Assembly (NCBI RefSeq): GCF_001650905.1
Contig: NZ_LXYG01000004.1
Span: forward strand, 1-64,000
Origin: Balneola sp. EhC07
GTDB lineage: Bacteria; Bacteroidota; Rhodothermia; Balneolales; Balneolaceae
DNA length: 64,000 nucleotides
Direction of reading: 5' to 3'
In this document: positions 27,742 through 37,167 of the stretch, one piece after another
How the letters are laid out: each line of letters starts with the position of its first letter
Position numbering within the stretch: position 1 is the first letter of the stretch
Position numbers and translations under genes: made by a program
The notes under the pieces: model-generated
Seen by the model: the letters and a program-made list of their open reading frames with translations, nothing else
Database searches by the model: none
What the model was told of the DNA's origin: nothing

Positions 27742-28790
27742 TCTTCTTTGGTATTACTTTTACGAGTCATCAGGATCATCAAAAACTGACAACAGATCAT
27801 TAATGCAATTCCCACAAGATGAAGAACCTGCAGAACTTTAGGTACATCCAGATAGGCTAACCCAATCCCGATCAAAATCTGTGCAAAGATCAAAGCCACA
27901 TTAGTAATTCCCACTTTTTTAAGTTGACCGGTCATCTCTTCTTTCCACAAAACAAATCCCAGATAACCACCCGAAATTGCAAGCAACCATGAAAAGGTTC
28001 GGTGTATTTCAAAGATCTGACCAAGTGAATTGATCCAAATTGAACGAGGCGGCACTGTATCTGTCAGGCTGTTTTTTATGACATCAATTTCTTCCCTTAC
28101 CTGAGTTCCGAGTATCATTTGTAACACTGAAAGCACCAAAATGATCAACGTAGTAACGTAGAGCTTTTTTCGTAGCGAATTATCTATACTAATTTTGACA
28201 AGATCTTCGCTTGTTTTATAAGCACAGTACAGCAGTAGAGTTACTATCACCATGGCTAGCACCATATGCAGAGAGATCATACCCGGCAATAAGTTTGTAC
28301 TTACAACAATAGATCCTAACCATCCCTGAAATCCTGTTAATAAAACTGCGGAAGCAGATAAAAAAGTTATGGATCTCTTCGTGCGCCAATAACTAAGAGA
28401 GCGTAAAAATGTTAGGAAGACCAGAATTCCGATTACCGCACCTACTAGTCTATTTAAATATTCGATCCAGGTTTTGGTAGCATTGAATGCTTCTTCTTTT
28501 TTAATGTTAGGATCATTTTCGATCTGATGAGCGATTTCATTAAATCCTAAAGCTTCAAGATAGCTTACAATTTTTTCGTTCTTTTCTACTCGTTGCTCTA
28601 CGAATACTTCTCTGTAGTTGCTTGGAAGTTCATCCACTGAAGTGGGTGGAATCCAGCTTCCAAAACATTTTGGCCAATCCGGACATCCCATTCCTGAACC
28701 GGTGCTTCTTACTATTCCTCCGACAAGTATCAGAAACAGTGTTGCAAATACGGTAGTTATGGCTGTTTTTTGATAGGAATTTAATTTCAT
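27738..28790 (-). CDS. ctaA: Heme A synthase (COX15/CtaA)
   Basis: 350 residues from the ATG at 28790; the frame is open to a TTG at 28847 but the extra 19 residues spoil the N-terminal helix start. About eight membrane helices. COX15 motifs: GGIVRSTGSGMGCPDWPKC near the N-terminus, WIEYLNRLVGAVIG, LGTQVREEID and EIHRTFSWLLA with histidines that bind heme. It oxidises the C8 methyl of heme O to the formyl of heme A for the caa3 oxidase encoded at 52242-55965. Divergent from the heme O synthase gene 73 bp away. Confidence 0.93.
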   Translation of the reverse strand: MKLNSYQKTAITTVFATLFLILVGGIVRSTGSGMGCPDWPKCFGSWIPPTSVDELPSNYREVFVEQRVEKNEKIVSYLEALGFNEIAHQIENDPNIKKEEAFNATKTWIEYLNRLVGAVIGILVFLTFLRSLSYWRTKRSITFLSASAVLLTGFQGWLGSIVVSTNLLPGMISLHMVLAMVIVTLLLYCAYKTSEDLVKISIDNSLRKKLYVTTLIILVLSVLQMILGTQVREEIDVIKNSLTDTVPPRSIWINSLGQIFEIHRTFSWLLAISGGYLGFVLWKEEMTGQLKKVGITNVALIFAQILIGIGLAYLDVPKVLQVLHLVGIALMICCQFLMILMTRKSNTKED

Positions 28791-28822
28791 ACTTAAAGGT
28801 AACAATACTCCTTGAAAATGAT

Positions 28823-28830
28823 TAACTTTG
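28823..28830 (+). promoter_or_regulatory. Candidate -7 box of the heme O synthase gene
   Basis: TAACTTTG fits the Bacteroidota -7 consensus TAnnTTTG and lies 33 bp before the ATG at 28864. No clear -33 TTG at the usual distance was found, so this is a moderate call. Confidence 0.5.
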
Positions 28831-28863
28831 CGTGCTAAAAATTTCAAGATTTTCTGTTTTTCT

Positions 28864-29766
28864 ATGAGTTCTATTGAAGAAAAAATTCAGATCGAACGTT
28901 CGTTCACAGATGTAATTTCTGATTATCACCAACTTACCAAACCCGGTATTACACTGGCGGTTTTGGCTAGTATGTTGGTAGGCTTTGTGTTAGGCAGTGG
29001 CAGTTCGTTCAATTTCATATTGATGATCCACGCGATCATCGGTACATATATGATCGCTGCCGGAACCGGAGCGTACAACCAATTTATGGAGCGCCGACTG
29101 GATGGTTTGATGAAACGAACGGCAAAACGACCACTTCCCGACCATAGAATAGCTGCTTCTTCCGGAATGTTTTTCTCTTTGATCTTAATTTTTTCGGGGC
29201 TCGTTTACCTGTTCATATTGGTTAATCCATTAGCCGGAGCCATTTCTTTTGCAACCACTTTTATTTATTTGATCGCCTATACACCTATGAAGCAGGTTTC
29301 TGCTTTCAATATTGTGATCGGTGCAGTTCCCGGTGCATTACCTCCGGTTGGCGGTTGGGCTGCAGCATCCGGAACTATCGAAAGCCCCGGAATGTGGCTT
29401 TTATTTGGAATCGTTTTTCTATGGCAGGTACCGCACGTTATGGCAATCGCCTGGAGTTTAAAAGACGATTACTTTGGCGCCGGATTTAAAATGCTTCCAA
29501 AAAATGATGAGACCGGGCGTAAAACTTCTCTTTGGTCTTTGATTTGTACCATTCTTCTTTATCCCGTTTCAATTGCTATGTTTGTGATGGGAATTTCGGG
29601 AATGATCTTTCTGGTTCTAAGTTTAATTCTTGCGACCGGATTTCTTTACTACAGCATTAAATTCCTGAATGAAAGAACAAAAGAAAATTCCCGTAAACTG
29701 ATGTTTGCCTCCATCGCTTACCTACCTCTTGTTTGGGTAGCGGTATTTATAGATAGATTGGTTTAA
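28864..29766 (+). CDS. ctaB: Protoheme IX farnesyltransferase (heme O synthase)
   Basis: 300 residues from ATG 28864; the frame runs back to a TTG at 28828 that lies inside a likely promoter box and is rejected. UbiA-family prenyltransferase with about nine membrane helices. The first Asp-rich motif region is GAYNQFMERRLDGLMKRTAKRPLP (too long to be chance), the second is LKDDYFGAGFKMLP. It transfers a farnesyl group to heme B, the step before heme A synthase. It works with the divergent ctaA and supplies the caa3 oxidase. Confidence 0.93.
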   Translation: MSSIEEKIQIERSFTDVISDYHQLTKPGITLAVLASMLVGFVLGSGSSFNFILMIHAIIGTYMIAAGTGAYNQFMERRLDGLMKRTAKRPLPDHRIAASSGMFFSLILIFSGLVYLFILVNPLAGAISFATTFIYLIAYTPMKQVSAFNIVIGAVPGALPPVGGWAAASGTIESPGMWLLFGIVFLWQVPHVMAIAWSLKDDYFGAGFKMLPKNDETGRKTSLWSLICTILLYPVSIAMFVMGISGMIFLVLSLILATGFLYYSIKFLNERTKENSRKLMFASIAYLPLVWVAVFIDRLV

Positions 29767-29775
29767 GTACAATAT

Positions 29776-29807
29776 CGAATATCCAATAGTGAATGTTCAA
29801 TGCTGAA
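29776..29807 (+). repeat. 32-nt intergenic repeat, copy 1
   Basis: This segment matches 57570-57601 at 26 of 32 positions by eye. Both copies lie within 10 bp after a plus-strand stop codon. The unit is rich in GAATATT/AATATTC words and partly self-complementary. Confidence 0.6.
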
Positions 29808-29864
29808 GTGCAGTATTATGAATTATTCCTACCACGTCATTTAAACATTGACCTGAAGCAACAT

Positions 29865-30098
29865 TTATTTAACGAATTCCTTTGAAATTTCTCTTTTGAA
29901 GTATTCAATACTTTCTTCTACTAGTTTTAAAGGCAGGGCTTCCTCAAAAAGAGTGATAGTAAAGTCTGCATTTTCATCATCTCTGAATATCTCAATCAAT
30001 ATTTTTTCCTTTGACCATACTTCAATTCCCATTCCATCTCTTTCAGAGATATCACTTACGACTGTAACTTGTAACTCTTTCAGAAGGTTGGTTTCCAT
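29865..30098 (-). CDS. Small conserved-looking protein of unknown function
   Basis: 77 residues, acidic and probably soluble, starting METNLLKELQVTVVSDISERDGMG and ending YFKREISKEFV. No signal peptide, membrane helix or motif that I recognise. Alternating strand-like segments (QVTVVSDI, IEVWSKEKILIEIFRD, DFTITLFEE) followed by a helix suggest a small alpha/beta fold. It follows the RDD gene by 30 bp on the same strand and is probably co-transcribed with it. The matching frame on the other strand has no plausible product. Confidence 0.6.
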   Translation of the reverse strand: METNLLKELQVTVVSDISERDGMGIEVWSKEKILIEIFRDDENADFTITLFEEALPLKLVEESIEYFKREISKEFVK

Positions 30099-30128
30099 AA
30101 CTGATACTATTAAACGGGGTCTTTAACC

Positions 30129-30875
30129 CTAAACCTTATCATCATAAAGCCGGTTATAATCTTCGATAATGGCTGATAAATATTCGTGAGATTTCATTTC
30201 CGGTTTAACAACTCCGGTCTTTTCTTCAATGGCTTTTCTGGTTTTGGTGACCATTACAAACCAAGTATTGTAATCGTAGGTTTTGCGAGCGTTCAGAACT
30301 TCTTTAATGATGCCTACATCTTTGTCAGACAGATCAATTTCTGAACTGAAATTAGCTTCTGTGTCGTCTTCAATTTCTGCAAAAATAGTGTCGGACAGTT
30401 TTGTTTTTGATTTGTCTTTAACTACTGCTGTTTTAGCAACAATGTCTCCAAGCCTTTGTCCTTTACCGTTCAAAAGAATAGTTATAATGGCAACACTTCC
30501 TGCCATTAAAGTCACTTCAAATAATCTGAAAAACCATCGAACCAGATAATCTCCTAATCCCGGCCTGCTGCCATCAACTTTAACTACACGGATTCCTACT
30601 AGTTTTTTTCCCACGGTGTAGCCTTTCCAAAGTGTTTCGATAACCAAATAGTATAAGAACACAGGAATTGTAACCAATAAGAACATCACCCAGCCATATT
30701 CACTTTTCCATGCAAAATCCTGAGGAGTAACTCCGTCCCAAATAAAATTCACCACAAAGGTGTAGGCAAGCAGAATAATACCATCAACCAAAAAAGCCAG
30801 TAACCGTTGAAAGATATCGGCCGGCTCATAGTTAATGAGTACATGCTGGGATGTTTCTAAACTAATTTTGTCCAT
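30129..30875 (-). CDS. RDD-family membrane protein
   Basis: 248 residues. The RDD domain covers about 15-160: the first helix begins with the family pattern FQRLLAFLVDGIILLAYTFVV, then VFLYYLVIETLWKGYTVGKKLVGIRVV and the third helix region. The 85-residue cytoplasmic tail is helical and charged. The role of RDD proteins is mostly unknown; some act in Na+/H+ exchange. It is divergent from the SpoIIM-like gene 96 bp away, a pairing often seen next to MoxR/DUF58 clusters. Confidence 0.85.
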   Translation of the reverse strand: MDKISLETSQHVLINYEPADIFQRLLAFLVDGIILLAYTFVVNFIWDGVTPQDFAWKSEYGWVMFLLVTIPVFLYYLVIETLWKGYTVGKKLVGIRVVKVDGSRPGLGDYLVRWFFRLFEVTLMAGSVAIITILLNGKGQRLGDIVAKTAVVKDKSKTKLSDTIFAEIEDDTEANFSSEIDLSDKDVGIIKEVLNARKTYDYNTWFVMVTKTRKAIEEKTGVVKPEMKSHEYLSAIIEDYNRLYDDKV

Positions 30876-30971
30876 GGGTTTTAATTTATACTTAAATCAA
30901 CTACTATTCCTTTTTAAAATAAGCGTTTAAAATAGCGCCTAAAGCAGTAATTCCAAAAGCAAAATATAGCA

Positions 30972-31949
30972 TTGCGAGAAGTAGTTTTTTTAAGAAAAAA
31001 TGCCGGGAAATGGAAACACTATGAAGAAATTCTGAAAAAGAACTCTTCTTTTGATCCTGATAAACTTGCTGAATTATATATAGAGCTTACCAACGATCTG
31101 GCATATGCTCAAAGCCAATATCCCGGCACAAAAACAGAGTTATATCTCAACGAACTTTCAGTTAAGATCCATGATTCCATTCATAAAACTAAGAAAGAGA
31201 ATTACAGCCGGATCATAACTTTCTGGTCCCGGGAATTACCTGCTCTCTATGCTTCTAAACAGAAAGAACTTCTCTATGCGTTTGCACTATTTGTTGTTGC
31301 CGTTACAATAGGTTGGTTGTCTCAGAGCTTTGATCCTGATTTTGCCAGAGTTATTGTCGGGGATGAATATGTAAATATGACCATGACCAACATTGAGAAA
31401 GGCGATCCACTAGCAGTGTATAAAGATGCCAAGCAAATGAATATGTTTTTTGGCATTACTTATAACAATGTCCGGGTTTCTTTTAACGCTTTTCTGTTCG
31501 GCTTACTCACTGTTTTCGGCACCGGTTATTTTATGCTTGCAAACGGAGTGATGTTTGGCTGTTTTATGAATCTCTTCAGCAATGAAGGATTATTATATGA
31601 GGCCATCAGAGTTGTCATGATCCATGGAACTATAGAACTTTCGGCAATTGTAATAGCCGGAGCTGCTGGTTTCGTACTGGGGAATAGTTTTATATTTCCA
31701 GGCACTTTATCCAGAACTAAAAGTTTTGTTAAAGCAGCTAAAGAAGGGCTAAAAATGATCATTGGACTAGTTCCTTTATTCATTGCCGCAGGTTTTTTAG
31801 AATCATTTGTTACTCGCTTAACAGAAATGCCGCACTGGCTAAGTTGGACTATTATACTTTTATCGGCCGGTTATATACTTTTTTACTTTGTGCTGTTCCC
31901 GCAATATCTAAACAAAACTAACAAAACAAAGCTTTATGCAAACTCTTAA
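30972..31949 (+). CDS. SpoIIM-family (stage II sporulation protein M-like) membrane protein
   Basis: 325 residues. The start is TTG at 30972: the family usually opens with MREVxFxxxN and here reads MREVVFLRKNAGKW. A soluble N-terminal part (1-95) is followed by five or six helices with the SpoIIM/DUF95 features SFNAFLFGLLTVFGTGYFMLANGVMFG and HGTIELSAIVIAGAAGFVLG. The organism shows no sign of sporulation; in Gram-negatives this family travels with RDD, MoxR and DUF58 genes. It overlaps the next gene by 14 bp. Confidence 0.85.
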   Translation: MREVVFLRKNAGKWKHYEEILKKNSSFDPDKLAELYIELTNDLAYAQSQYPGTKTELYLNELSVKIHDSIHKTKKENYSRIITFWSRELPALYASKQKELLYAFALFVVAVTIGWLSQSFDPDFARVIVGDEYVNMTMTNIEKGDPLAVYKDAKQMNMFFGITYNNVRVSFNAFLFGLLTVFGTGYFMLANGVMFGCFMNLFSNEGLLYEAIRVVMIHGTIELSAIVIAGAAGFVLGNSFIFPGTLSRTKSFVKAAKEGLKMIIGLVPLFIAAGFLESFVTRLTEMPHWLSWTIILLSAGYILFYFVLFPQYLNKTNKTKLYANS

Positions 31950-32826
31950 ACTAGACAAGCCAAGAGATATTGGCCAAATTATTAGTGATACTTTTGCCTA
32001 CATAAGGGTGCATCATAAGACATTGCTTAAACCATTTGCAGTATATGTATTGCCGGCACTGCTTCTTTCCGTTGCACTTCTGGGTGGTGGTTTTGGAAGC
32101 ATGTTTGCAGATATCACTCAAAATTCCACTCTTGTTGAAAGTGATCCCTCCATGTTAATTGGCTCAGGAGCGGCTCTTTTCTTAGGCTTTCTTTTTGTGA
32201 TCTTAACAAGCTGGCTTTTTCTTTCTGTTGTGCATCAACACTTAAAGTTTGCTGCTGAAGGAGAAATCCCAACACATCTGGGAGAGTTCAGCAAAGGTAT
32301 GTTTGTAAAAGGCTTGGTTTTAGTTGCCACTTATATTGGCCTGATGGTACCTATTTACATTGCTATTTTTATTCTGGCAATGATCCTACAAGACCTGTTC
32401 TTTATTGCTATGTTGGTATTAATACCTCTGTTCTTTTATGTGATGGTTAAGTTGATGTTATTTCCTGCTGCATACTTTATTGAAGGAGGTTCTCCAACTG
32501 ATGCAATTAAAAGATCCTGGAGTTTAACAGACGATAATTTTTGGGTTACCTTTGGTGTTTACTTTGTGGTAGCCCTGATTTTTGGAATGCTATCATATCT
32601 GATAATAATTCCCGTCATGATCATACTTGTAATAGTCATAAATGTGGGTGATGCAGCCTTTGAGCAAAATATTGGCATATTGATGGGAGTATTTTACGGA
32701 GTAATGTATTTCTTTCAACTGATTTTCTCATCAGCTCAGTTTATTTCTCTGGGACTTCATTTCTTCAACTTAAAAGAAAGAAAAGACGGAACTGCGTTAA
32801 GAGATCAAATCGATCAGCTTGGATAA
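31936..32826 (+). CDS. Polytopic membrane protein of the MoxR cluster, function unknown
   Basis: 296 residues with about six membrane helices; the N-terminus LDKPRDIGQIISDTFAYIRVHHKTLLKPF resembles the cytoplasmic start of glycerophosphodiesterase-type membrane domains and similar Bacteroidota proteins. Hydrophobic blocks lie near 35-60, 75-95, 120-150, 150-175, 205-240 and 245-275. No catalytic motif. It overlaps the genes on both sides (14 bp and 1 bp), so it is tightly coupled in the operon. A membrane partner for the DUF4129/DUF58/MoxR proteins is a reasonable guess. Confidence 0.7.
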   Translation: MQTLKLDKPRDIGQIISDTFAYIRVHHKTLLKPFAVYVLPALLLSVALLGGGFGSMFADITQNSTLVESDPSMLIGSGAALFLGFLFVILTSWLFLSVVHQHLKFAAEGEIPTHLGEFSKGMFVKGLVLVATYIGLMVPIYIAIFILAMILQDLFFIAMLVLIPLFFYVMVKLMLFPAAYFIEGGSPTDAIKRSWSLTDDNFWVTFGVYFVVALIFGMLSYLIIIPVMIILVIVINVGDAAFEQNIGILMGVFYGVMYFFQLIFSSAQFISLGLHFFNLKERKDGTALRDQIDQLG

Positions 32827-33548
32827 TGTCATTAGCTAAGAAATCTTTCTTTTTTTTATTTCTGCTGTCACTTTATGGCTCGCAAACTACTTTAGGTTTT
32901 CAGATTTCTGCAGATACTTCTTCGGTAGTTGAGGTCAGAGTTCCTGGCGAAGACTCGATTGAAGCTTACCAAAATGATGAGGATTTCAATTATGAAGTCG
33001 ATCCTGAGGAGTCTCAATCCTGGATGTTGCTTTTTCTGGTTTGGATACTTGATCTCTTTGGAAAGGTATTTGGCAATACATACGGCGATATCTCATTAAA
33101 ATTTATTCTCATTCTCTTTTTCGTGATTGCATTGGCACTACTGATCAATGCTCTGTTTAAAGGAAATATGGGAAGTGCATTTACCGGACAATCAGCCTCC
33201 AAGAAACTTAAAGTTGATCTTCATAATGAGCATATCGACTCTGTTGATCTGGACGCTTTGATGAAAGATGCGATCCAAAACAAAGATTTCAGACTAGCTG
33301 CCCGCTACCTTTATTTGAAGGCTCTTCAGAATTTAAATGAAGCTAACCTGATCGTTTGGGCGGTAGATAAAACTAACTCCGAGTATCTGAACGAAATACA
33401 AAACCATCCCGGTAGAGAAGCTTTCAGCAAACTTACGTTAATTCATGATTATACCGAATATGGAGATTTTGAGATAGATGATTCCGGATTCAGTAACATG
33501 AAAAGACATTATGAAAATTTGTTAGCAAAACTTGGAAGTCGCTCATGA
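32826..33548 (+). CDS. DUF4129-domain membrane protein
   Basis: 240 residues. A signal sequence (about 1-25, ending TTLGFQ), a short acidic periplasmic region, then a hydrophobic stretch (about 66-78) and a strong helix near 88-110. The C-terminal cytoplasmic domain (about 140-235) matches DUF4129: LAARYLYLKALQNLNEANLIVWAVDKTNSEYL and FSKLTLIHDYTEYGDFEID. The start codon overlaps the previous stop by one base. Part of the MoxR-associated cluster; molecular role unknown. Confidence 0.8.
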   Translation: MSLAKKSFFFLFLLSLYGSQTTLGFQISADTSSVVEVRVPGEDSIEAYQNDEDFNYEVDPEESQSWMLLFLVWILDLFGKVFGNTYGDISLKFILILFFVIALALLINALFKGNMGSAFTGQSASKKLKVDLHNEHIDSVDLDALMKDAIQNKDFRLAARYLYLKALQNLNEANLIVWAVDKTNSEYLNEIQNHPGREAFSKLTLIHDYTEYGDFEIDDSGFSNMKRHYENLLAKLGSRS

Positions 33549-34768
33549 ATAGAAAAGAGATTATATATCTTTCTGTTATGGGAGTGGCAATTGTGCTCTA
33601 TTTGGGATTACAAATATTCGGCCCAAAGCCAATTGATTGGTCAGAAAGTTATTCTTCCTTAGATAAGATCCCTTATGGCGGATATATATTAAAACAGGAA
33701 CTACCTGTTCTATCCCCTTCGGATCAGGTTGAGATCAACCATAAACCTCTTTTCCAATCTTTGAATGATGAATTCAGCGGTTTAGAAGCTGAGCTGAATT
33801 GGATCTTTATAAATTCCCGGATCGGCTTTGACCCTTTTGAAACTGATCTGCTTTTACAAAGAGTGAATGAAGGAGATCAGGTTTTTATAGCAGCTTCAGA
33901 ATTTTCTTCAAAGTTCGCGGACACTCTGAATCTGGAAACAGATTATGAATATTCTCCCTGGGATTCGAGCATTACTAATTTTAATGTACAATCACCGGAA
34001 GATTTTTCCCTTAGCTTTTCAAATCCCGCATTGGATTCTACCAAAAAATGGACATACCCTAAGCTATTAAGAAGGTATTTCAGTTCTTTCGATTCTACAT
34101 CCACAACTATACTCGGAACAGATAATGCCTCTGCCGTTAACTTTATTAAAGTCAGCTTTGGTGATGGAGCCTTTTTTCTGCATTCGAACCCTGCCGTATT
34201 CACTAATTACTTTCTGAGGGATGTGGAATACGCCGACTATGCTTTTAAGGCTTTGTCGTACCTGCCACCTGAAAACCGAATTGTTTGGGATGAGCACTAC
34301 AAGGTTGGAAGAAGATATGAGACTTCACCGATCAAATATGTGCTGGCAAATGCCGATCTTAAAATGGGATGGTATCTTGCAATCGTGGGAATTATACTAT
34401 TTATGATCTTCCGCGGAAAAAGAAAACAAAGGATCATTCCAATTATAAAACCTCCGGTTAATTCCAGTATTGAATTCGCAAAAACTATCGGAGATCTGTA
34501 TTTAGAAAAAGGAAATCACCATACAATTGCCATAAAAAGAATAGATTTTTTCCTGGAGTATATTCGGTCAAACCTAGGACTGGAAACCTATAAAGTTGAC
34601 GATCAATTTATTTCGGATGTTTCTCGGCGATCAGGAATTAAAGAGTCAGAAATAGATAAACTCTTTTCGTTAATTGCTGATATTCGACAAAATGACAAAA
34701 TAGACACGTCCAGCCTAAAACTTTTAACAAACAGAATCGACTGGTTCTATAATCAAAGTAAAAGATGA
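33545..34768 (+). CDS. DUF4350-domain membrane protein
   Basis: 407 residues. One N-terminal helix (about 7-24), a periplasmic domain (about 25-270) holding the DUF4350 region (SSLDKIPYGGYILKQELPVL ... NRIVWDEHYK), a second helix near 280-296 and a basic cytoplasmic tail of 110 residues. Joined to both neighbours by ATGA overlaps (33545-33548 and 34765-34768). Such proteins accompany MoxR and DUF58 genes across Bacteroidota; the function is not known. Confidence 0.82.
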   Translation: MNRKEIIYLSVMGVAIVLYLGLQIFGPKPIDWSESYSSLDKIPYGGYILKQELPVLSPSDQVEINHKPLFQSLNDEFSGLEAELNWIFINSRIGFDPFETDLLLQRVNEGDQVFIAASEFSSKFADTLNLETDYEYSPWDSSITNFNVQSPEDFSLSFSNPALDSTKKWTYPKLLRRYFSSFDSTSTTILGTDNASAVNFIKVSFGDGAFFLHSNPAVFTNYFLRDVEYADYAFKALSYLPPENRIVWDEHYKVGRRYETSPIKYVLANADLKMGWYLAIVGIILFMIFRGKRKQRIIPIIKPPVNSSIEFAKTIGDLYLEKGNHHTIAIKRIDFFLEYIRSNLGLETYKVDDQFISDVSRRSGIKESEIDKLFSLIADIRQNDKIDTSSLKLLTNRIDWFYNQSKR

Positions 34769-35799
34769 GTTCACAAGATAACACACAAGATCAAAACCCT
34801 ACTGATGCTAACAATGAAGATCAAAAGATTCCGGAATTTACTTCCAGAATAGATCTTTCGGGAGTAAAAAAATTAGCTGATTCTATTCGTAAAGAGATCG
34901 GCAAAGTGATCATTGGACAGCATGAAATGATCGATCAGCTCATCACAGCATTACTAGCTGATGGACATGTATTGATCGAGGGTGTGCCCGGAGTTGCCAA
35001 AACGTTGACTACCAAATTGCTTGCACGAACCATCCATTCTGATTTTTCAAGAATTCAGTTTACCCCGGATCTTATGCCCGCTGATGTTATCGGAACCTCC
35101 ATCTTTAATACAAAAGTAAGTGACTTCGAATTTAAAAAAGGTCCTGTTTTCTCAAACATTGTTTTAATTGATGAGATCAACCGTTCCCCGGCTAAAACGC
35201 AGGCTGCTTTATTTGAAGTAATGGAAGAGCGACAAATAACCGTAGATGGAAAAACCTATCTTATGGATAAACCATTTATGGTAATTGCTACACAAAACCC
35301 TATCGAGCATGAAGGAACATACAGATTACCAGAAGCTCAGCTGGATCGATTCATCTTTAAAATTGAAGTTCCATATCCAAGTCTTGAAGAAGAAATAAGT
35401 ATTCTAAATGGTAGTTTTGATCGAGGAAATGTGTTGGACATTTCAACCCTCGAGCAAGTAGTTTCAGCGGAGGACATTGCAAAACAAAGAGCTGTGATCA
35501 ATAAAGTTCATGTTGAGCCTGAATTGATGAAATATATTGCTCAGATCATTCAGAATACGAGAAACAGCAGTTCCATTTCTATCGGGGCTTCTCCAAGAGC
35601 AGCTGTTTTCGTAATGAGAGCTTCACAAGCTTCTGCTGCAATGAAAGGAAGAGATTTTATAACTCCGGAAGACGTAAAAACCGTTATCAAGCCAATTCTA
35701 AGACATAGGATCACTCTAACTCCTGAAAAAGAGATGGAAGGAATAAATCCGGATCAAGTGATAACTATGCTGTTGGAAAAAGTAGAGGTGCCACGATAG
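34765..35799 (+). CDS. MoxR-family AAA+ ATPase
   Basis: 344 residues. Walker A GVPGVAKT (73-80), Walker B VLIDEINR, MoxR signature RSPAKTQAALFEVMEERQ, sensor motif ATQNPIEHEGTYRLPEAQLDRF and the C-terminal lid SIGASPRAAVFVMRASQASA. The first 30 residues are a polar linker. MoxR ATPases act as chaperones that help assemble or activate partner complexes, usually with the vWA-like DUF58 protein encoded next door. Overlaps the DUF4350 gene by 4 bp. Confidence 0.93.
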   Translation: MSSQDNTQDQNPTDANNEDQKIPEFTSRIDLSGVKKLADSIRKEIGKVIIGQHEMIDQLITALLADGHVLIEGVPGVAKTLTTKLLARTIHSDFSRIQFTPDLMPADVIGTSIFNTKVSDFEFKKGPVFSNIVLIDEINRSPAKTQAALFEVMEERQITVDGKTYLMDKPFMVIATQNPIEHEGTYRLPEAQLDRFIFKIEVPYPSLEEEISILNGSFDRGNVLDISTLEQVVSAEDIAKQRAVINKVHVEPELMKYIAQIIQNTRNSSSISIGASPRAAVFVMRASQASAAMKGRDFITPEDVKTVIKPILRHRITLTPEKEMEGINPDQVITMLLEKVEVPR

Positions 35800-35804
35800 T
35801 ACGT

Positions 35805-37130
35805 TTGTTCAAATCATTGCATTTAAGCACCCGTTTCTTTCAGGTGCTTTTTTCAGTTGCGATCTTATTCGTAATAGGATTTTTAGTGCCTGTTATCTCC
35901 GCTTTAGCTCAGATAGCGTTGGCGGCTTTTGTAGCGCTTACTATTTTCGAGTTTATAATGCTGTTTCGAATTCGGGATGGAATTACCGTTGACCGTTTGG
36001 TCCCGAACAGGCTTTCGAATGGTGATGAAAATGTAATTACTCTTTCCATCTTTAATAACTACGCATTCAACTGCAGGCTGGAGATCATAGATGAGTTACC
36101 TCCTCAATTTCAGATCCGCGATTTTAGCATTCGGCTTGGAATCGTCTCCGGGAAAGCCATAAAAAAGAATTATACACTCCGACCTACTGAGCGGGGCGTG
36201 TACAATTTCGGATTCACCATCTGCTATGCATCAACAACAATTGGCTTAGTATTAAAAAAGTATGAGCTGAATGAAGAAACTGAAGTCAAAGTGTATCCTT
36301 CTTTTATTCAGATGAGAAAATTTGAGCTGTATGCGATTTCAAACCGTCTTACTGATATTGGTATCAAAAAGATCAGAAGGATCGGACATACCATGGAGTT
36401 CGATCAGATCCGGGATTATGTTCGGGGTGATGATGTTCGCTCTATTAATTGGAAAGCCACTGCCCGTGCTAACTCACTGATGATCAATCAGTATCAGGAC
36501 GAAAAATCTCAACAAGTCGTGAATGTCATCGATATGGGTCGGGTCATGAAAATGCCTTTTGATGGTTTACACTTGCTGGACTATGCTATCAATACCAGTC
36601 TGGTCATTTCAAATATCGCTCTTCTAAAGGAAGACAAAGCCGGATTAGTTACTTTTTCTAATAATAAATCAGTAGTCGTTAAACCGGAGAAGAAGAGAAC
36701 TCACATTCAGCGAATCCAGGAAACATTGTATAATCTTGAAACAGATTTTCTGGAGTCGGATTATGAAAAACTGCTGATCTCACTCAGAGCTCATGTCAGA
36801 CAAAGAAGCTTGGTTTTGTTATACACCAATTTCGAGAACTACTCGTCTATGGAAAGGCAACTTCCTTTTTTACAACGTATCGCAAAAGACCATCTCTTGG
36901 TAACCGTATTTTTTGAGAATACAGAGTTGAGCACTTTACTGGAAATGTCGCCTTCCAAAGTTGGAGATATATATACCAAAACTATTGCTGAACAATTCAA
37001 CTATGAAAAAAAGCAGATCGTAAAAGCTCTCAATCAAAGAGGCATTCATACTATCCTCACTCCTCCCAAGGAGTTATCCGTGAACGCGATCAATAAGTAC
37101 TTAGAGTTGAAAGCCAGAGGCTTGATTTAG
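35805..37130 (+). CDS. DUF58-domain protein, MoxR partner
   Basis: 441 residues. Two membrane helices at the N-terminus (about 12-50), a beta-rich middle, and the DUF58 signature TMEFDQIRDYVRGDDVRSINWKAT near 195-218 followed by a von Willebrand A-like fold (VNVIDMGRVMKMPF). The likely start is TTG at 35805, 5 bp after the ATPase stop; no ATG is available near the expected N-terminus. Expected to work with the MoxR ATPase at the membrane. Confidence 0.87.
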   Translation: MFKSLHLSTRFFQVLFSVAILFVIGFLVPVISALAQIALAAFVALTIFEFIMLFRIRDGITVDRLVPNRLSNGDENVITLSIFNNYAFNCRLEIIDELPPQFQIRDFSIRLGIVSGKAIKKNYTLRPTERGVYNFGFTICYASTTIGLVLKKYELNEETEVKVYPSFIQMRKFELYAISNRLTDIGIKKIRRIGHTMEFDQIRDYVRGDDVRSINWKATARANSLMINQYQDEKSQQVVNVIDMGRVMKMPFDGLHLLDYAINTSLVISNIALLKEDKAGLVTFSNNKSVVVKPEKKRTHIQRIQETLYNLETDFLESDYEKLLISLRAHVRQRSLVLLYTNFENYSSMERQLPFLQRIAKDHLLVTVFFENTELSTLLEMSPSKVGDIYTKTIAEQFNYEKKQIVKALNQRGIHTILTPPKELSVNAINKYLELKARGLI

Positions 37131-37167
37131 TTAAACATATAATAATTTTTATCTGTAGATTTTCACA

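Noticed and set aside
28828-28863. TTG-started extension of heme O synthase
   Set aside because: The TTG is part of a TAACTTTG promoter-like box, and the family start fits ATG 28864.
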